Source: Acinetobacter sp. HY1485 (GTDB lineage: Bacteria; Pseudomonadota; Gammaproteobacteria; Pseudomonadales; Moraxellaceae). From it: a stretch of DNA of 64,000 nucleotides. Of this stretch, positions 49,382-57,986 are shown one piece after another. Positions within the stretch are counted from its first letter, which is position 1, and each line of letters opens with the position of its first letter. Below the pieces are notes generated by a model that did no database searches, had not been told where the DNA came from, and saw nothing but the letters and a program-made list of their open reading frames with translations. The stretch is taken from contig NZ_JANKZG010000001.1 of assembly GCF_027568475.1 (NCBI RefSeq), positions 1 through 64,000 on the forward strand, in the 5' to 3' direction. The translations under genes and the position numbers were made by a program.

Positions 49382-50049
49382 TTAAGTTACAGAATTTGAC
49401 AAAGTCTTATGTGACACCAAAAGGGCGACATTATGTATTTAAAAACTTAAATGCAGTGTTGCCAGAAAATAAAAGTGTTGCATTACTCGGGAAAAATGGT
49501 GCAGGTAAGAGTACGCTTTTGCGTATTATTGGTGGAATTGACTATGCTGATTCAGGAAAAGTGATTACAAATAAAACGATCTCTTGGCCTGTAGCATTAT
49601 CAGGTGGTTTTCAAGGTAGTCTAACAGCCCGACAAAATGTAAGATTTGTAGCACGTTTATATGTAACAACCGAAGAACAAGTAGAATATGTGGTTAGGTT
49701 TGTTGAAGAATTTGCCGAAATTGGAAAATATTTTGATATGCCGATCAAAAGTTATTCTTCGGGTATGCGTAGCCGTATTGGCTTTGGGTTAAGTATGGCT
49801 TTTAATTTTGACTATTATTTACTAGATGAAGCAGGAGCAGTTGGCGATGCGGCGTTTCGTAAAAAGAGTCAAATGCTGTTAGATCAATTAAAAGAAAGCT
49901 CAAATATTATTATGGTTTCACATGATTTGGGTGATTTAACTCGAAATTGCGATGTTGCATTTTTGGTAAGAGATGGTGTTGCTGAATATTTCAGTGATGT
50001 TAAAGAAGCGGTAGAGGTATATAAAGATTATGCAATCCACAATAAATAA
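49378..50049 (+). CDS. kpsT: Capsule polysaccharide ABC transporter ATPase KpsT
   Basis: A 223-residue ATPase for capsule export. Walker A is GKNGAGKST (38-46), the signature is SYSSGMRSRIGFGLSMA, Walker B is YYLLDEAGAVGD, and MVSHDL is the H-loop. The length and the SSGM variant of the signature are typical of the KpsT/CtrD/BexA group rather than of importers; there is no C-terminal carbohydrate-binding domain as in O-antigen Wzt. Its end overlaps kpsE by 20 bases. Confidence 0.95.
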   Translation: MIKLQNLTKSYVTPKGRHYVFKNLNAVLPENKSVALLGKNGAGKSTLLRIIGGIDYADSGKVITNKTISWPVALSGGFQGSLTARQNVRFVARLYVTTEEQVEYVVRFVEEFAEIGKYFDMPIKSYSSGMRSRIGFGLSMAFNFDYYLLDEAGAVGDAAFRKKSQMLLDQLKESSNIIMVSHDLGDLTRNCDVAFLVRDGVAEYFSDVKEAVEVYKDYAIHNK

Positions 50050-51127
50050 ACGTATGGTAGGTGCATACGGTGCGTTTGTTATCGTACCGCTGCTTATAAT
50101 TATTTTGTACCTCTGTTTTTTTGCAAGCGATCGTTATGAATCGTCTTCTGTTGTATTAGTTAAGCAAGTAGGAACTTCTTCTGCAGTAGATGGTAGCGGA
50201 TTGAGTGCATTGTTGGGTGTGTCTAATACCAGTAACGAAGATACGAATATTTTAAAAGAATATATTACTTCGCGTGATATGGTCGAAAAATTAGATAAGA
50301 CACTGAATTTAAAACAAGCATTTCATCAATCAAATGATCCATTTTTTTCATTATCACAAGATGTACCAATTGAAGATTTAGTAGAATATTTTAAGAAACG
50401 TGTAGATATTCGTTTAGATGAAAAAACCATGATGTTACAAGTGGCTACTGAGGGTTTCTCACCTGAATTTTCTCTAAAATTGAATCAAGCCATCTTAAAT
50501 CAAAGTGACACTTTTATTAATTATATTTCACAGAGTATTGCAACGGAGCAACTTACCTTTGCTGAAAAACAATTAAAAGATGCAAATTTAAAGTTAGGCC
50601 AAGCACGCGAAAAAATGATTGCTTATCAAAATAAGAATCAAATGTTTGACCCTGAAACACAAGCTAAGGCAGTTGCAACTTTAGTTGCAGGATTACAAAG
50701 TAATCTAGCTCAGCTACGTACTGAAGAAAGAACACTACTGAGTTACTTAAACCCAGATGCACCACAAGTTGTGGCTATTCGTAGTCAAATTCAATCGGTT
50801 CAAAAACAAATTGATGATGAAAATGCAAAATTAACCTCGCCTAACCATCAAAAACTTAACCGTAATATTGCCGATTTTGAAGAGCTTAAAGCAGAGGTTG
50901 TCTTTGCTACAGATCTATACAAAATCTCATTAGGTTCTTTAGAAAAAGCGCGTCTAGAGGCTTCTCGTAAGCTCAAAAAACTAGTTGTAATTTCTACACC
51001 ACGTTTGGCACAAGATGCCTTATATCCACGTAAAGTTTACTTAAGTTGTACAGCTTTTATTATTCTTAATATTTTATTTGGAATTGGTCTTTTGACTTAC
51101 TCTATTATTCGTGAGCATCGAGAATAA
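50030..51127 (+). CDS. kpsE: Capsule export inner-membrane protein KpsE
   Basis: A 365-residue polysaccharide co-polymerase type 3 protein (KpsE/CtrB/BexC) that spans the periplasm between the KpsMT transporter and the outer-membrane channel. One helix lies near the N-terminus (about 10-31) and one near the C-terminus (about 338-358), with a large periplasmic part between them that contains coiled coil (about 175-310, AEKQLKDANLKLGQAREKM). The LYPRK motif just before the second helix is characteristic. The ATG lies inside the end of kpsT. Confidence 0.93.
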   Translation: MQSTINKRMVGAYGAFVIVPLLIIILYLCFFASDRYESSSVVLVKQVGTSSAVDGSGLSALLGVSNTSNEDTNILKEYITSRDMVEKLDKTLNLKQAFHQSNDPFFSLSQDVPIEDLVEYFKKRVDIRLDEKTMMLQVATEGFSPEFSLKLNQAILNQSDTFINYISQSIATEQLTFAEKQLKDANLKLGQAREKMIAYQNKNQMFDPETQAKAVATLVAGLQSNLAQLRTEERTLLSYLNPDAPQVVAIRSQIQSVQKQIDDENAKLTSPNHQKLNRNIADFEELKAEVVFATDLYKISLGSLEKARLEASRKLKKLVVISTPRLAQDALYPRKVYLSCTAFIILNILFGIGLLTYSIIREHRE

Positions 51128-51130
51128 ATT

Positions 51131-52804
51131 ATGAAAAAAATTCTACTTCTTTCAGTTTTGGCAACCAGTATTGCTCATTCTTTTGCTGCGGATATGAATA
51201 ATCTCATACCAGATGTTGCCTATTCAAAAACAGAAACGACGACAGCATCTGCAGATCGTACAATTTTACCAAATCAATCTATTGTAGGACTTTCAGCAAG
51301 TAGTTCAAATAAGTATCTCAGCACCAAAAATATGTTTGGCTCACAGCTATTTAAAGGCGCTTTTGCAACAACGGCAGGTTCTACGTTTAATAGCAGTTAT
51401 CGTTTAAATCCAGGTGACAATATCAATTTACGTTTGTGGGGTGCATATCAGTTTGCAGGTACACAAACCGTAGATCCACAAGGGAATATTTTTATTCCAA
51501 ATGTAGGGCCTGTTAAAGTTGCAGGGACAACAAATGGCAATTTACAAAGCTTAATAGAGGCAAGTGTACGGAAAACCTACGTTGCAAATGTAGGGGTATA
51601 TGCAGCCTTAGAACAAGCACAACCTGTAAAAGTACTTGTCACGGGTTTTGTAAATCAGCCAGGTAATTATGGTGGCGTTGCAAATGATACGGTAACTGCG
51701 TATTTAGATCGTGCAGGTGGAGTAGACCCAGAGCGTGGTAGCTATGTAGATATTAATATTATGCGTGATGGTAAGCTTATGCAGCATGTAAATCTTTATG
51801 ATTTTTTACTTGCAGGAAAAATCTTACCATTTTCGTTTAAAGATGGCGATGTGATTGTAGTAAGTCCAAGAACACATACATTTAATGTAAGTGGAGAGGT
51901 GTACAATCAGTATGATTTTGAATTTAATCGCTCTGAAATTACAGTAGGTCAAGCATTAGGTATTGCTAAAACTAAGCCTGGTGCAACCAATGTAAGTATT
52001 ATGCGCCGTCAAGGTAATGAATATCGTAGTGAGTATTACTCACTTGCAGCTGCTCAAAATGTAATGGTGCAAGATGGAGATGTTCTAAGCGTAACAGCAG
52101 ACCGTTATGCAGGTACAATCCAAGTGCGTGTAGAAGGTGCACATAATGGGGCACATGCTGTAGTTTTACCTTATGGTTCAAAGTTATCTGAAGTTATTCA
52201 GCAAATTCAGCCAAACAGCTTGTCTCAATTACAGGCATTACAACTATATCGTCCATCTGTAGCAAAACGTCAAAAAGAGATGTTAAATACTTCTTTAGAC
52301 AAGTTAGAAGATGCAACATTTAATGTACGTTCTAGTACACAAGAAGAAGCAAATTTACGTTCTAAAGATGCTCAACTTGTTAGAGAGTTTATCGCAAAAG
52401 CACGTTTAGTTGAGCCAAAAGGGCAAGTGATCTTAAACCCGAATACATACAATAATGTCATTTTAGAGCAAGGCGATGTATTAGTTGTACCAGAAAAAAC
52501 ATCTGTTGTTATGGTACATGGTGAAGTTGCTTTTCCAAATGGTGTTGAATATCAACCTAACATGACAGTAGAGCGTTATATTGATCAAGTAGGTGGCTTT
52601 AGTCAGAAATCCAATAAATCTAAAGTGATTGTAATTCGTCAAAATGGCGAAGCTTTACTTGTGAAGAAAAGCTATAAAATTCAAGAAGGTGATGAAATTA
52701 TAGTCTTACCAAAAGTTTCATCTAAGTCTGTAGAAATTGCACGTGGTATTACCGAAATCTTGTACCGTATTGCTGTTGCTACTAAAGTTGCGTTAGATTG
52801 GTAA
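51131..52804 (+). CDS. kpsD: Capsule export outer-membrane/periplasmic protein KpsD
   Basis: A 557-residue polysaccharide export protein of the OPX family. A signal peptide covers 1-19 (KKILLLSVLATSIAHSFA) without a lipobox Cys, so it is KpsD-like rather than a Wza lipoprotein. SYRLNPGDNINLRLWG opens the polysaccharide export domain (about 93-170). Several SLBB-type beta-grasp repeats follow, among them VTGFVNQPGNYGGVANDTV and MVHGEVAFPNGVEYQPNMTVERYI. The C-terminus has a short hydrophobic stretch. It completes the export set; tagD follows 13 bases later. Confidence 0.92.
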   Translation: MKKILLLSVLATSIAHSFAADMNNLIPDVAYSKTETTTASADRTILPNQSIVGLSASSSNKYLSTKNMFGSQLFKGAFATTAGSTFNSSYRLNPGDNINLRLWGAYQFAGTQTVDPQGNIFIPNVGPVKVAGTTNGNLQSLIEASVRKTYVANVGVYAALEQAQPVKVLVTGFVNQPGNYGGVANDTVTAYLDRAGGVDPERGSYVDINIMRDGKLMQHVNLYDFLLAGKILPFSFKDGDVIVVSPRTHTFNVSGEVYNQYDFEFNRSEITVGQALGIAKTKPGATNVSIMRRQGNEYRSEYYSLAAAQNVMVQDGDVLSVTADRYAGTIQVRVEGAHNGAHAVVLPYGSKLSEVIQQIQPNSLSQLQALQLYRPSVAKRQKEMLNTSLDKLEDATFNVRSSTQEEANLRSKDAQLVREFIAKARLVEPKGQVILNPNTYNNVILEQGDVLVVPEKTSVVMVHGEVAFPNGVEYQPNMTVERYIDQVGGFSQKSNKSKVIVIRQNGEALLVKKSYKIQEGDEIIVLPKVSSKSVEIARGITEILYRIAVATKVALDW

Positions 52805-52817
52805 AGGAGAGTGTAAT

Positions 52818-53237
52818 ATGAAAAAAGTAATTACTTATGGAACCTTTGATTTGTTTCATGTTGGGCATTTGAAATTATTAAAACGTGCAAAAGCTTTAGG
52901 TGATTATTTAATTGTTGCTTTATCAACAGATGAATTTAACCAAGCAAGTAAAAATAAACATACTGTTATTAGCTATCAAGATCGAAAAGCGATTCTTGAG
53001 GCTTTAAAAGTAGTGGATATGGTTATTCCCGAAACAAACTGGGAGCAAAAAATTCAAGATATCCAGCAACTAGAAGTGGATACATTTGTAATGGGACATG
53101 ATTGGGAAGGAAAATTTGATTTTTTAAAAGATTTCTGTGAAGTTGTATATTTACCAAGAACGGCTGCAATTTCTTCAAGTGAGCTTAAAAATCATATCTC
53201 GAGTCAACCAAATACTAAATATGAAAGAATAGCCTGA
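52818..53237 (+). CDS. tagD: Glycerol-3-phosphate cytidylyltransferase (TagD type)
   Basis: A 139-residue cytidylyltransferase that makes CDP-glycerol from CTP and glycerol 3-phosphate. It aligns along its whole length with Bacillus subtilis TagD: VITYGTFDLFHVGHLKLLKRAKALGDYL (HxGH motif HVGH at 14-17), IVALSTDEFN, VIPETNWEQK, DTFVMGHDWEGKFDFLKD and EVVYLPRTAAISSSELK. The RTEGIST nucleotide-binding motif is altered to RTAAISS, keeping Arg, Thr, Ile and Ser. CDP-glycerol points to a glycerol-phosphate polymer and fits the TagF-type domain encoded two genes downstream. GGAGAG precedes the ATG. Confidence 0.93.
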   Translation: MKKVITYGTFDLFHVGHLKLLKRAKALGDYLIVALSTDEFNQASKNKHTVISYQDRKAILEALKVVDMVIPETNWEQKIQDIQQLEVDTFVMGHDWEGKFDFLKDFCEVVYLPRTAAISSSELKNHISSQPNTKYERIA

Positions 53238-53238
53238 A

Positions 53239-54510
53239 ATGCAACGACTTCATACTTTGCAACAAAAAATGAGAGATGAATATCTCTCATTTAATAAATA
53301 TATGTGTCTTAAAAACTTTAAAGTTTATCCCTTTATTGTAATGTATAAAAAGTATCTAATGAGTGAAGGGGCTTACACTTACAAGATTCAAGATCTTATT
53401 GAAAAGATTAAGATTGTAGACAAAAATCTTGGTGAGTTTTGCCAAGCTGAAATTCTCTTTTTACAAGGAAATTTTAGTCAATCATTAGAAATTCTAAATC
53501 GTTTAAAACCAAATCAAGTTAAAAATACAGAAATTTATTATTTGATTCATAAAAATTATATTTTTCTAAATGAAAAAAATAAAGCAGATAGTATTCTTTA
53601 TGAGTTACTCATGTTTTCAAATAGAAAAAAAACATGGTTGTACTTAGCAAACAATGTCAGTAGCCAACAACAATTTATTCGATTTAAAAAGTTATTTTTT
53701 AAAAAAATTAATATACAAGTAGAAAAAAATATTCAAATTTTTAATTATTATTCTGAAGCAGCATTACGTTCATGTAATTACAAAGAGGCATTAGATATTT
53801 GGATTATATTTATTAAAAATATAAAAAATAATATTAAACCACAGCAAAAAAAATATTTTAGTGATAAAAATGCAGAACAAGCATTATTAAATTTAAAAGA
53901 AATGTTAGATAATTCTAATATTCCTTTCTTTTTGGTAAGTGGTACATTACTTGGATGTATTCGAGAAAATAAGATATTACCACATGATAAAGACTTAGAT
54001 ATTGGGGTTTTTTCTGAAAAAATTAATAAAGAAAGATTAATAAAAACAATACTATATTCAGGATTTTTTGAAATCTTACCGACACGTATTTCTGAACAAG
54101 TTAAATTAAAACACCATAATGGTACGTATATTGATATCTTTATACATAATAAAAAAGATGAATATATTTGGCATTATGCTGCCAAGATTAAATGGTTTAA
54201 TACGCCATTTAATCTTAAAAAGATTAAATTTTTAAATACAGAATTTTTAGTACCTGAAAATACAGATCAGTATTTAATAGAAAATTATGGTCAAGATTGG
54301 ACAGTTCCTAAAGTAGACTTCGATTCTAATTTTGATACACCAAATGCTGTTATATCTAACCAACAAGAAATGCAAATTTTTTATGTTAGAATGTTGGCGT
54401 ATAAATATTTACATAATGATATAAATTCACTTTCTTTTAATAGATTAGTCGAAAATTTAAGTAATGAGGTTATAGAGTGTTTAAAGCAAGAATTAATCTT
54501 AACAAAATAG
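53239..54510 (+). CDS. LicD/fukutin family phosphotransferase with N-terminal repeat region
   Basis: A 423-residue protein. The C-terminal half (about 212-415) is a LicD-type nucleotidyltransferase-fold domain: FFLVSGTLLGCIRENKI (230-246) and HDKDLDIGV (249-257), with the metal-binding Asp cluster 250/252/254, then GTYIDIFIHN. LicD proteins move phosphocholine, and relatives in animals move ribitol phosphate, from a CDP carrier to a sugar. The N-terminal half is helical and TPR-like (NFSQSLEILNRL, NYKEALDIWII). It could start the polymer on a linker or add a phospho-substituent. It is very AT-rich. The last 34 bases overlap the next gene. The family is clear; the donor and acceptor are not known. 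Confidence 0.82.
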   Translation: MQRLHTLQQKMRDEYLSFNKYMCLKNFKVYPFIVMYKKYLMSEGAYTYKIQDLIEKIKIVDKNLGEFCQAEILFLQGNFSQSLEILNRLKPNQVKNTEIYYLIHKNYIFLNEKNKADSILYELLMFSNRKKTWLYLANNVSSQQQFIRFKKLFFKKINIQVEKNIQIFNYYSEAALRSCNYKEALDIWIIFIKNIKNNIKPQQKKYFSDKNAEQALLNLKEMLDNSNIPFFLVSGTLLGCIRENKILPHDKDLDIGVFSEKINKERLIKTILYSGFFEILPTRISEQVKLKHHNGTYIDIFIHNKKDEYIWHYAAKIKWFNTPFNLKKIKFLNTEFLVPENTDQYLIENYGQDWTVPKVDFDSNFDTPNAVISNQQEMQIFYVRMLAYKYLHNDINSLSFNRLVENLSNEVIECLKQELILTK

Positions 54511-57500
54511 TTAATGAGGCTTCTAAAAAAAGTAATTTAAATATATCATTTTTAAATGGACTGGTTTCTAAAGAGTCGATTAAAAATCCTGTAGATACAT
54601 TAACTTTAATTAAAGCGATAAAACTTTATAATCAAAAAGATTATCAACAATCTGCAAAAGAGTTTTTAAAAGTAGAACACGTATTTCATGACAGCGCTTA
54701 TGTAAATTTTAAAATAGGTATGTGCTTTTTTAAACAAAGTGAATGGGAAAAGGCAGTTCATTATTTTGAAATAGCTAAGAAAGGTATAGGATATAAACAA
54801 AGTTGGGATGTTCAGTATAATGCTGCATTTAAACATATCAATAAATCTACAACTAACCTAACAGTTGCAAAGAAAAAATATAAAACAAATAAAACTGATA
54901 TTCTAAAATATGCTCAAGAACTATTTAAAAATAAATCGTATTGGGTTGCTGTGCATGAATTACAAGATTATATAGCACAACATAAAACTAATAATGAAAT
55001 TGAGTTTTTACTAAGTAATTGCTACGAAAAATTAACTGATTATACAAATGCATTACTAATTTTAGAAAAGCTTTATGAAGCTCATCCAACTAACACAAAT
55101 TATTTATACCGTTATGCTTACAACTTAGAATGTAGCGGTAATACAGATAAAGCCAATGACATTTATCAGGAATTTTTACTCTTAAAAATTTCAGACCAAG
55201 AAATATTTGACCATGGTATTGGTGTGGTACACGCAAAACGTGGTTTATGGGATACAGCTTTATCTGCTTATAAAGAACATCAAAAAATATTAGATGATTC
55301 AACGCCTGCAAGTTTATATGAGAAAATGGGTTATGCTTTTGGGCGCTTATATTTGTGGGCTGAAGCTGCAGAAGAATACAAAAAAGCTATTTTAACTTTA
55401 GATTATGCACCTGCAATTTTATATTTTAAGTGTGCAGAGGCATATGAAAAGTCAAAGAATGCTAAGGAAGCGATTGTCTTTTACAAACAGGCAATTATGC
55501 GTTCTAATGATTTTCAAGAATATTGGTATTACCGTTTAGGCACGGTATTAGAACAAAACAATCAATACAAAGAAGCAGCGCAATACTTTGAACAATCTCG
55601 GAAATACCAAACAGCATATGGTTTAAACCCCGACGATGTTTTAAAAACAAAAGAACAAAAAATGCTTGGTGTATATACCGAGTATTACGAAAAATTAAAA
55701 ATTGTTGAAAATACAATTTTATTTGAAAGTTTTTTTGGTGATACGTTAAGTTGTAATCCGTATGCGCTTTTATGTAACTTCTTAGAAGATACAAAATTCA
55801 AAAATTATACTTTTATTGTTATTTTAAATAATTTAGCCCATATTCCCTTAGGTTTAAAAGACCCAAGAATTATTTTTATTAAAAGACAAAGTGATAGTTA
55901 TTTGCGCTACCTTGCGTCTGCAAAATATTTAATTAATAACGTTTCTTTTCCTTATTATTTTATCCGTAAAGAAGCGCAAATCTATTTAAACACTTGGCAC
56001 GGTACACCTCTAAAAACATTGGGCAAAGATATTCGTAAGCCATTTTTAGATTATGCCAATGTTGCACGTAACTTTTTACAAGCGACTCATCTTATTTCGC
56101 AAAATAGATATACCAACGAAATTTTGTTAGAAAAATATAATGTTAAAGATTTATATAGTGGTAAGGTTGCAGATACGGGCTACCCAAGAGTTGACCTCAC
56201 ATTAAATCTTACTTTAGATCGAAAACAAGAGATCTTACACGAGTTAGGTTTAACTAACCGTAAACCAATTGTGGTCTATGCACCTACATGGCGTGGCACA
56301 AGTGAAAGAAAAGACTTTGACACAGCACGTCTTGTTAGGGATTTACATCACCTTAAATCAGATAAATATCAACTTGTTTTTAAATGTCATCATTTAGCAG
56401 AAGCGGTTGTTAAAAAAGCCAATCTAAATATTGCTTTAGTTCCACATCATATTGATACCAATGAGCTTTTAGGATGTGCAGACGTTCTTATTAGTGATTA
56501 CTCAAGTATTGTCTTTGATTTCTTACACTGCAATAAGCCTATCATTTCTTATGCATACGATTATGAACAGTATGTTGAAGAGCGAGGTATGTATTTTAGT
56601 AAAGCAGAGCTTTTGGGCACTGTTTGTGAAGATATTAAAAGTTTAAGAAAAGCAGTTATGCAAGCTTTAAACACAAAAGTTTCTTATTCTAAAGATATTA
56701 AAAAATATGCCCAACAAGATACTGGTAATGTTGCTAACAAAGTTAAAGACTTTTTGTTTAAACATGATGAAACCTATTGTTACCACTATGAGAAAAAGCC
56801 TGTAAATTTAGTTTTTTCAGGTCCTTATATTCCAAATGGTATTAGTCGTTCTTTTTCTAATTTGATGACCAATTTGCAAGATGCTTCTGATTTTCAGTTA
56901 AGTGTAATTGTGAATCGACAAGATATTAATGCTCATAAAAATCGTTTAGAAGAATTTGATCGTACATACTTAGATACGATTGCGTACCATGGTCGTATAG
57001 GCGCGATGCCAATGACAGCAGAAGAGTTATGGGTACGTACCAAATTTGAGAATATCAATAAATTCTATTCTCAACAATTTGAAGATATTTATAAAAAAAT
57101 GTTTGCACGTGAATCTAGAAGATTATTTGGAGATACAACATTTGAGGCTGTTATAAATTTTGAGGGCTATTCAGTATTTTGGGCTTCTTTGCTTTCACAA
57201 ACTAAATCACATAAAAAAGTAATTTTTCAGCACAATGATTTACATAGTGAGTGGAAAACACGTTTTGCGTATTTAGAAGGTATTTTTAATTTATATCCAT
57301 ATTATCAAAAAGTAGTTTCTGTATCTGAACTTACAATGTTAAATAATATTGAGAAGTTATCTTCACTTTTTAATATTAATAAAGAAAAATTTGAGTTTGC
57401 AAATAATACTATTTTGCCAAAAGAAATTTTGGCACAAGCACAGGCAGAAGAGGAAGCAAATCCAATTTATGCAGAATATACAGGGAAAAAGATATTAAAT

Positions 57501-57974
57501 ATTGGTCGTTTATCGCATGAAAAAGATCAAGAAAAATTGATTCGTGCTTTTGCAAAATCTGACATTATTGAGCAAGATGTAAAATTATTTATTCTTGGAC
57601 AAGGTCCTCTGCAAGAGCATCTTGAAAAATTAATTACAGAATTATCTGTTACAGAAAAAGTTCATTTACTCGGACAAGTAGATAATCCATATATTTACTT
57701 AAAAGATGCTGATTTATTCGTTCTTTCATCTAATCATGAAGGTCAGCCAATGGTATTGCTTGAAGCACTCACACTTAATATTCCAATATTAGCAACTGAT
57801 ATTGTAGGAAACAGAAGTGTTTTAAATACAATGGATGAATGCTTAGTTGAGAATACCGAGGATGCTTTAGCAGTTGGATTGTCATACCATTTAGAGCATG
57901 CAAAGCCAAATAACTTTGATGCTGAGCAATATAATATAGATGCAATTAATAAAGTTTTAAAGATAATAGCTTAA
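54477..57974 (+). CDS. Multidomain capsule polymerase: TPR + TagF-like glycerophosphotransferase + GT4 glycosyltransferase
   Basis: A 1165-residue fusion. Residues about 40-385 are TPR repeats (ALLILEKLYEAHPTNTNYLYRYA, AAEEYKKAILTLDYAP, AIVFYKQAI). Residues about 395-765 are a CDP-glycerol:poly(glycerophosphate) glycerophosphotransferase domain: NTWHGTPLKTLGK at 505-517 with the expected catalytic His508, APTWRG at 602-607, FKCHH (His638/639) and SDYSSIVFDF at 673-682. Residues about 775-1165 are a GT-B GT4 glycosyltransferase: GISRSFSNL, NIGRLSHEKDQEKLIRAF and SNHEGQPMVLLEAL with the EX7E pair Glu1088/Glu1096. This fits Gram-negative TagF-like capsule polymerases (known from Actinobacillus pleuropneumoniae and Neisseria) that alternate hexose and glycerol-phosphate. 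Start GTG 54477, chosen for GAGG at 54466-54469. Confidence 0.88.
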   Translation: MFKARINLNKIVNEASKKSNLNISFLNGLVSKESIKNPVDTLTLIKAIKLYNQKDYQQSAKEFLKVEHVFHDSAYVNFKIGMCFFKQSEWEKAVHYFEIAKKGIGYKQSWDVQYNAAFKHINKSTTNLTVAKKKYKTNKTDILKYAQELFKNKSYWVAVHELQDYIAQHKTNNEIEFLLSNCYEKLTDYTNALLILEKLYEAHPTNTNYLYRYAYNLECSGNTDKANDIYQEFLLLKISDQEIFDHGIGVVHAKRGLWDTALSAYKEHQKILDDSTPASLYEKMGYAFGRLYLWAEAAEEYKKAILTLDYAPAILYFKCAEAYEKSKNAKEAIVFYKQAIMRSNDFQEYWYYRLGTVLEQNNQYKEAAQYFEQSRKYQTAYGLNPDDVLKTKEQKMLGVYTEYYEKLKIVENTILFESFFGDTLSCNPYALLCNFLEDTKFKNYTFIVILNNLAHIPLGLKDPRIIFIKRQSDSYLRYLASAKYLINNVSFPYYFIRKEAQIYLNTWHGTPLKTLGKDIRKPFLDYANVARNFLQATHLISQNRYTNEILLEKYNVKDLYSGKVADTGYPRVDLTLNLTLDRKQEILHELGLTNRKPIVVYAPTWRGTSERKDFDTARLVRDLHHLKSDKYQLVFKCHHLAEAVVKKANLNIALVPHHIDTNELLGCADVLISDYSSIVFDFLHCNKPIISYAYDYEQYVEERGMYFSKAELLGTVCEDIKSLRKAVMQALNTKVSYSKDIKKYAQQDTGNVANKVKDFLFKHDETYCYHYEKKPVNLVFSGPYIPNGISRSFSNLMTNLQDASDFQLSVIVNRQDINAHKNRLEEFDRTYLDTIAYHGRIGAMPMTAEELWVRTKFENINKFYSQQFEDIYKKMFARESRRLFGDTTFEAVINFEGYSVFWASLLSQTKSHKKVIFQHNDLHSEWKTRFAYLEGIFNLYPYYQKVVSVSELTMLNNIEKLSSLFNINKEKFEFANNTILPKEILAQAQAEEEANPIYAEYTGKKILNIGRLSHEKDQEKLIRAFAKSDIIEQDVKLFILGQGPLQEHLEKLITELSVTEKVHLLGQVDNPYIYLKDADLFVLSSNHEGQPMVLLEALTLNIPILATDIVGNRSVLNTMDECLVENTEDALAVGLSYHLEHAKPNNFDAEQYNIDAINKVLKIIA

Positions 57975-57986
57975 TTGGAAAGAATA

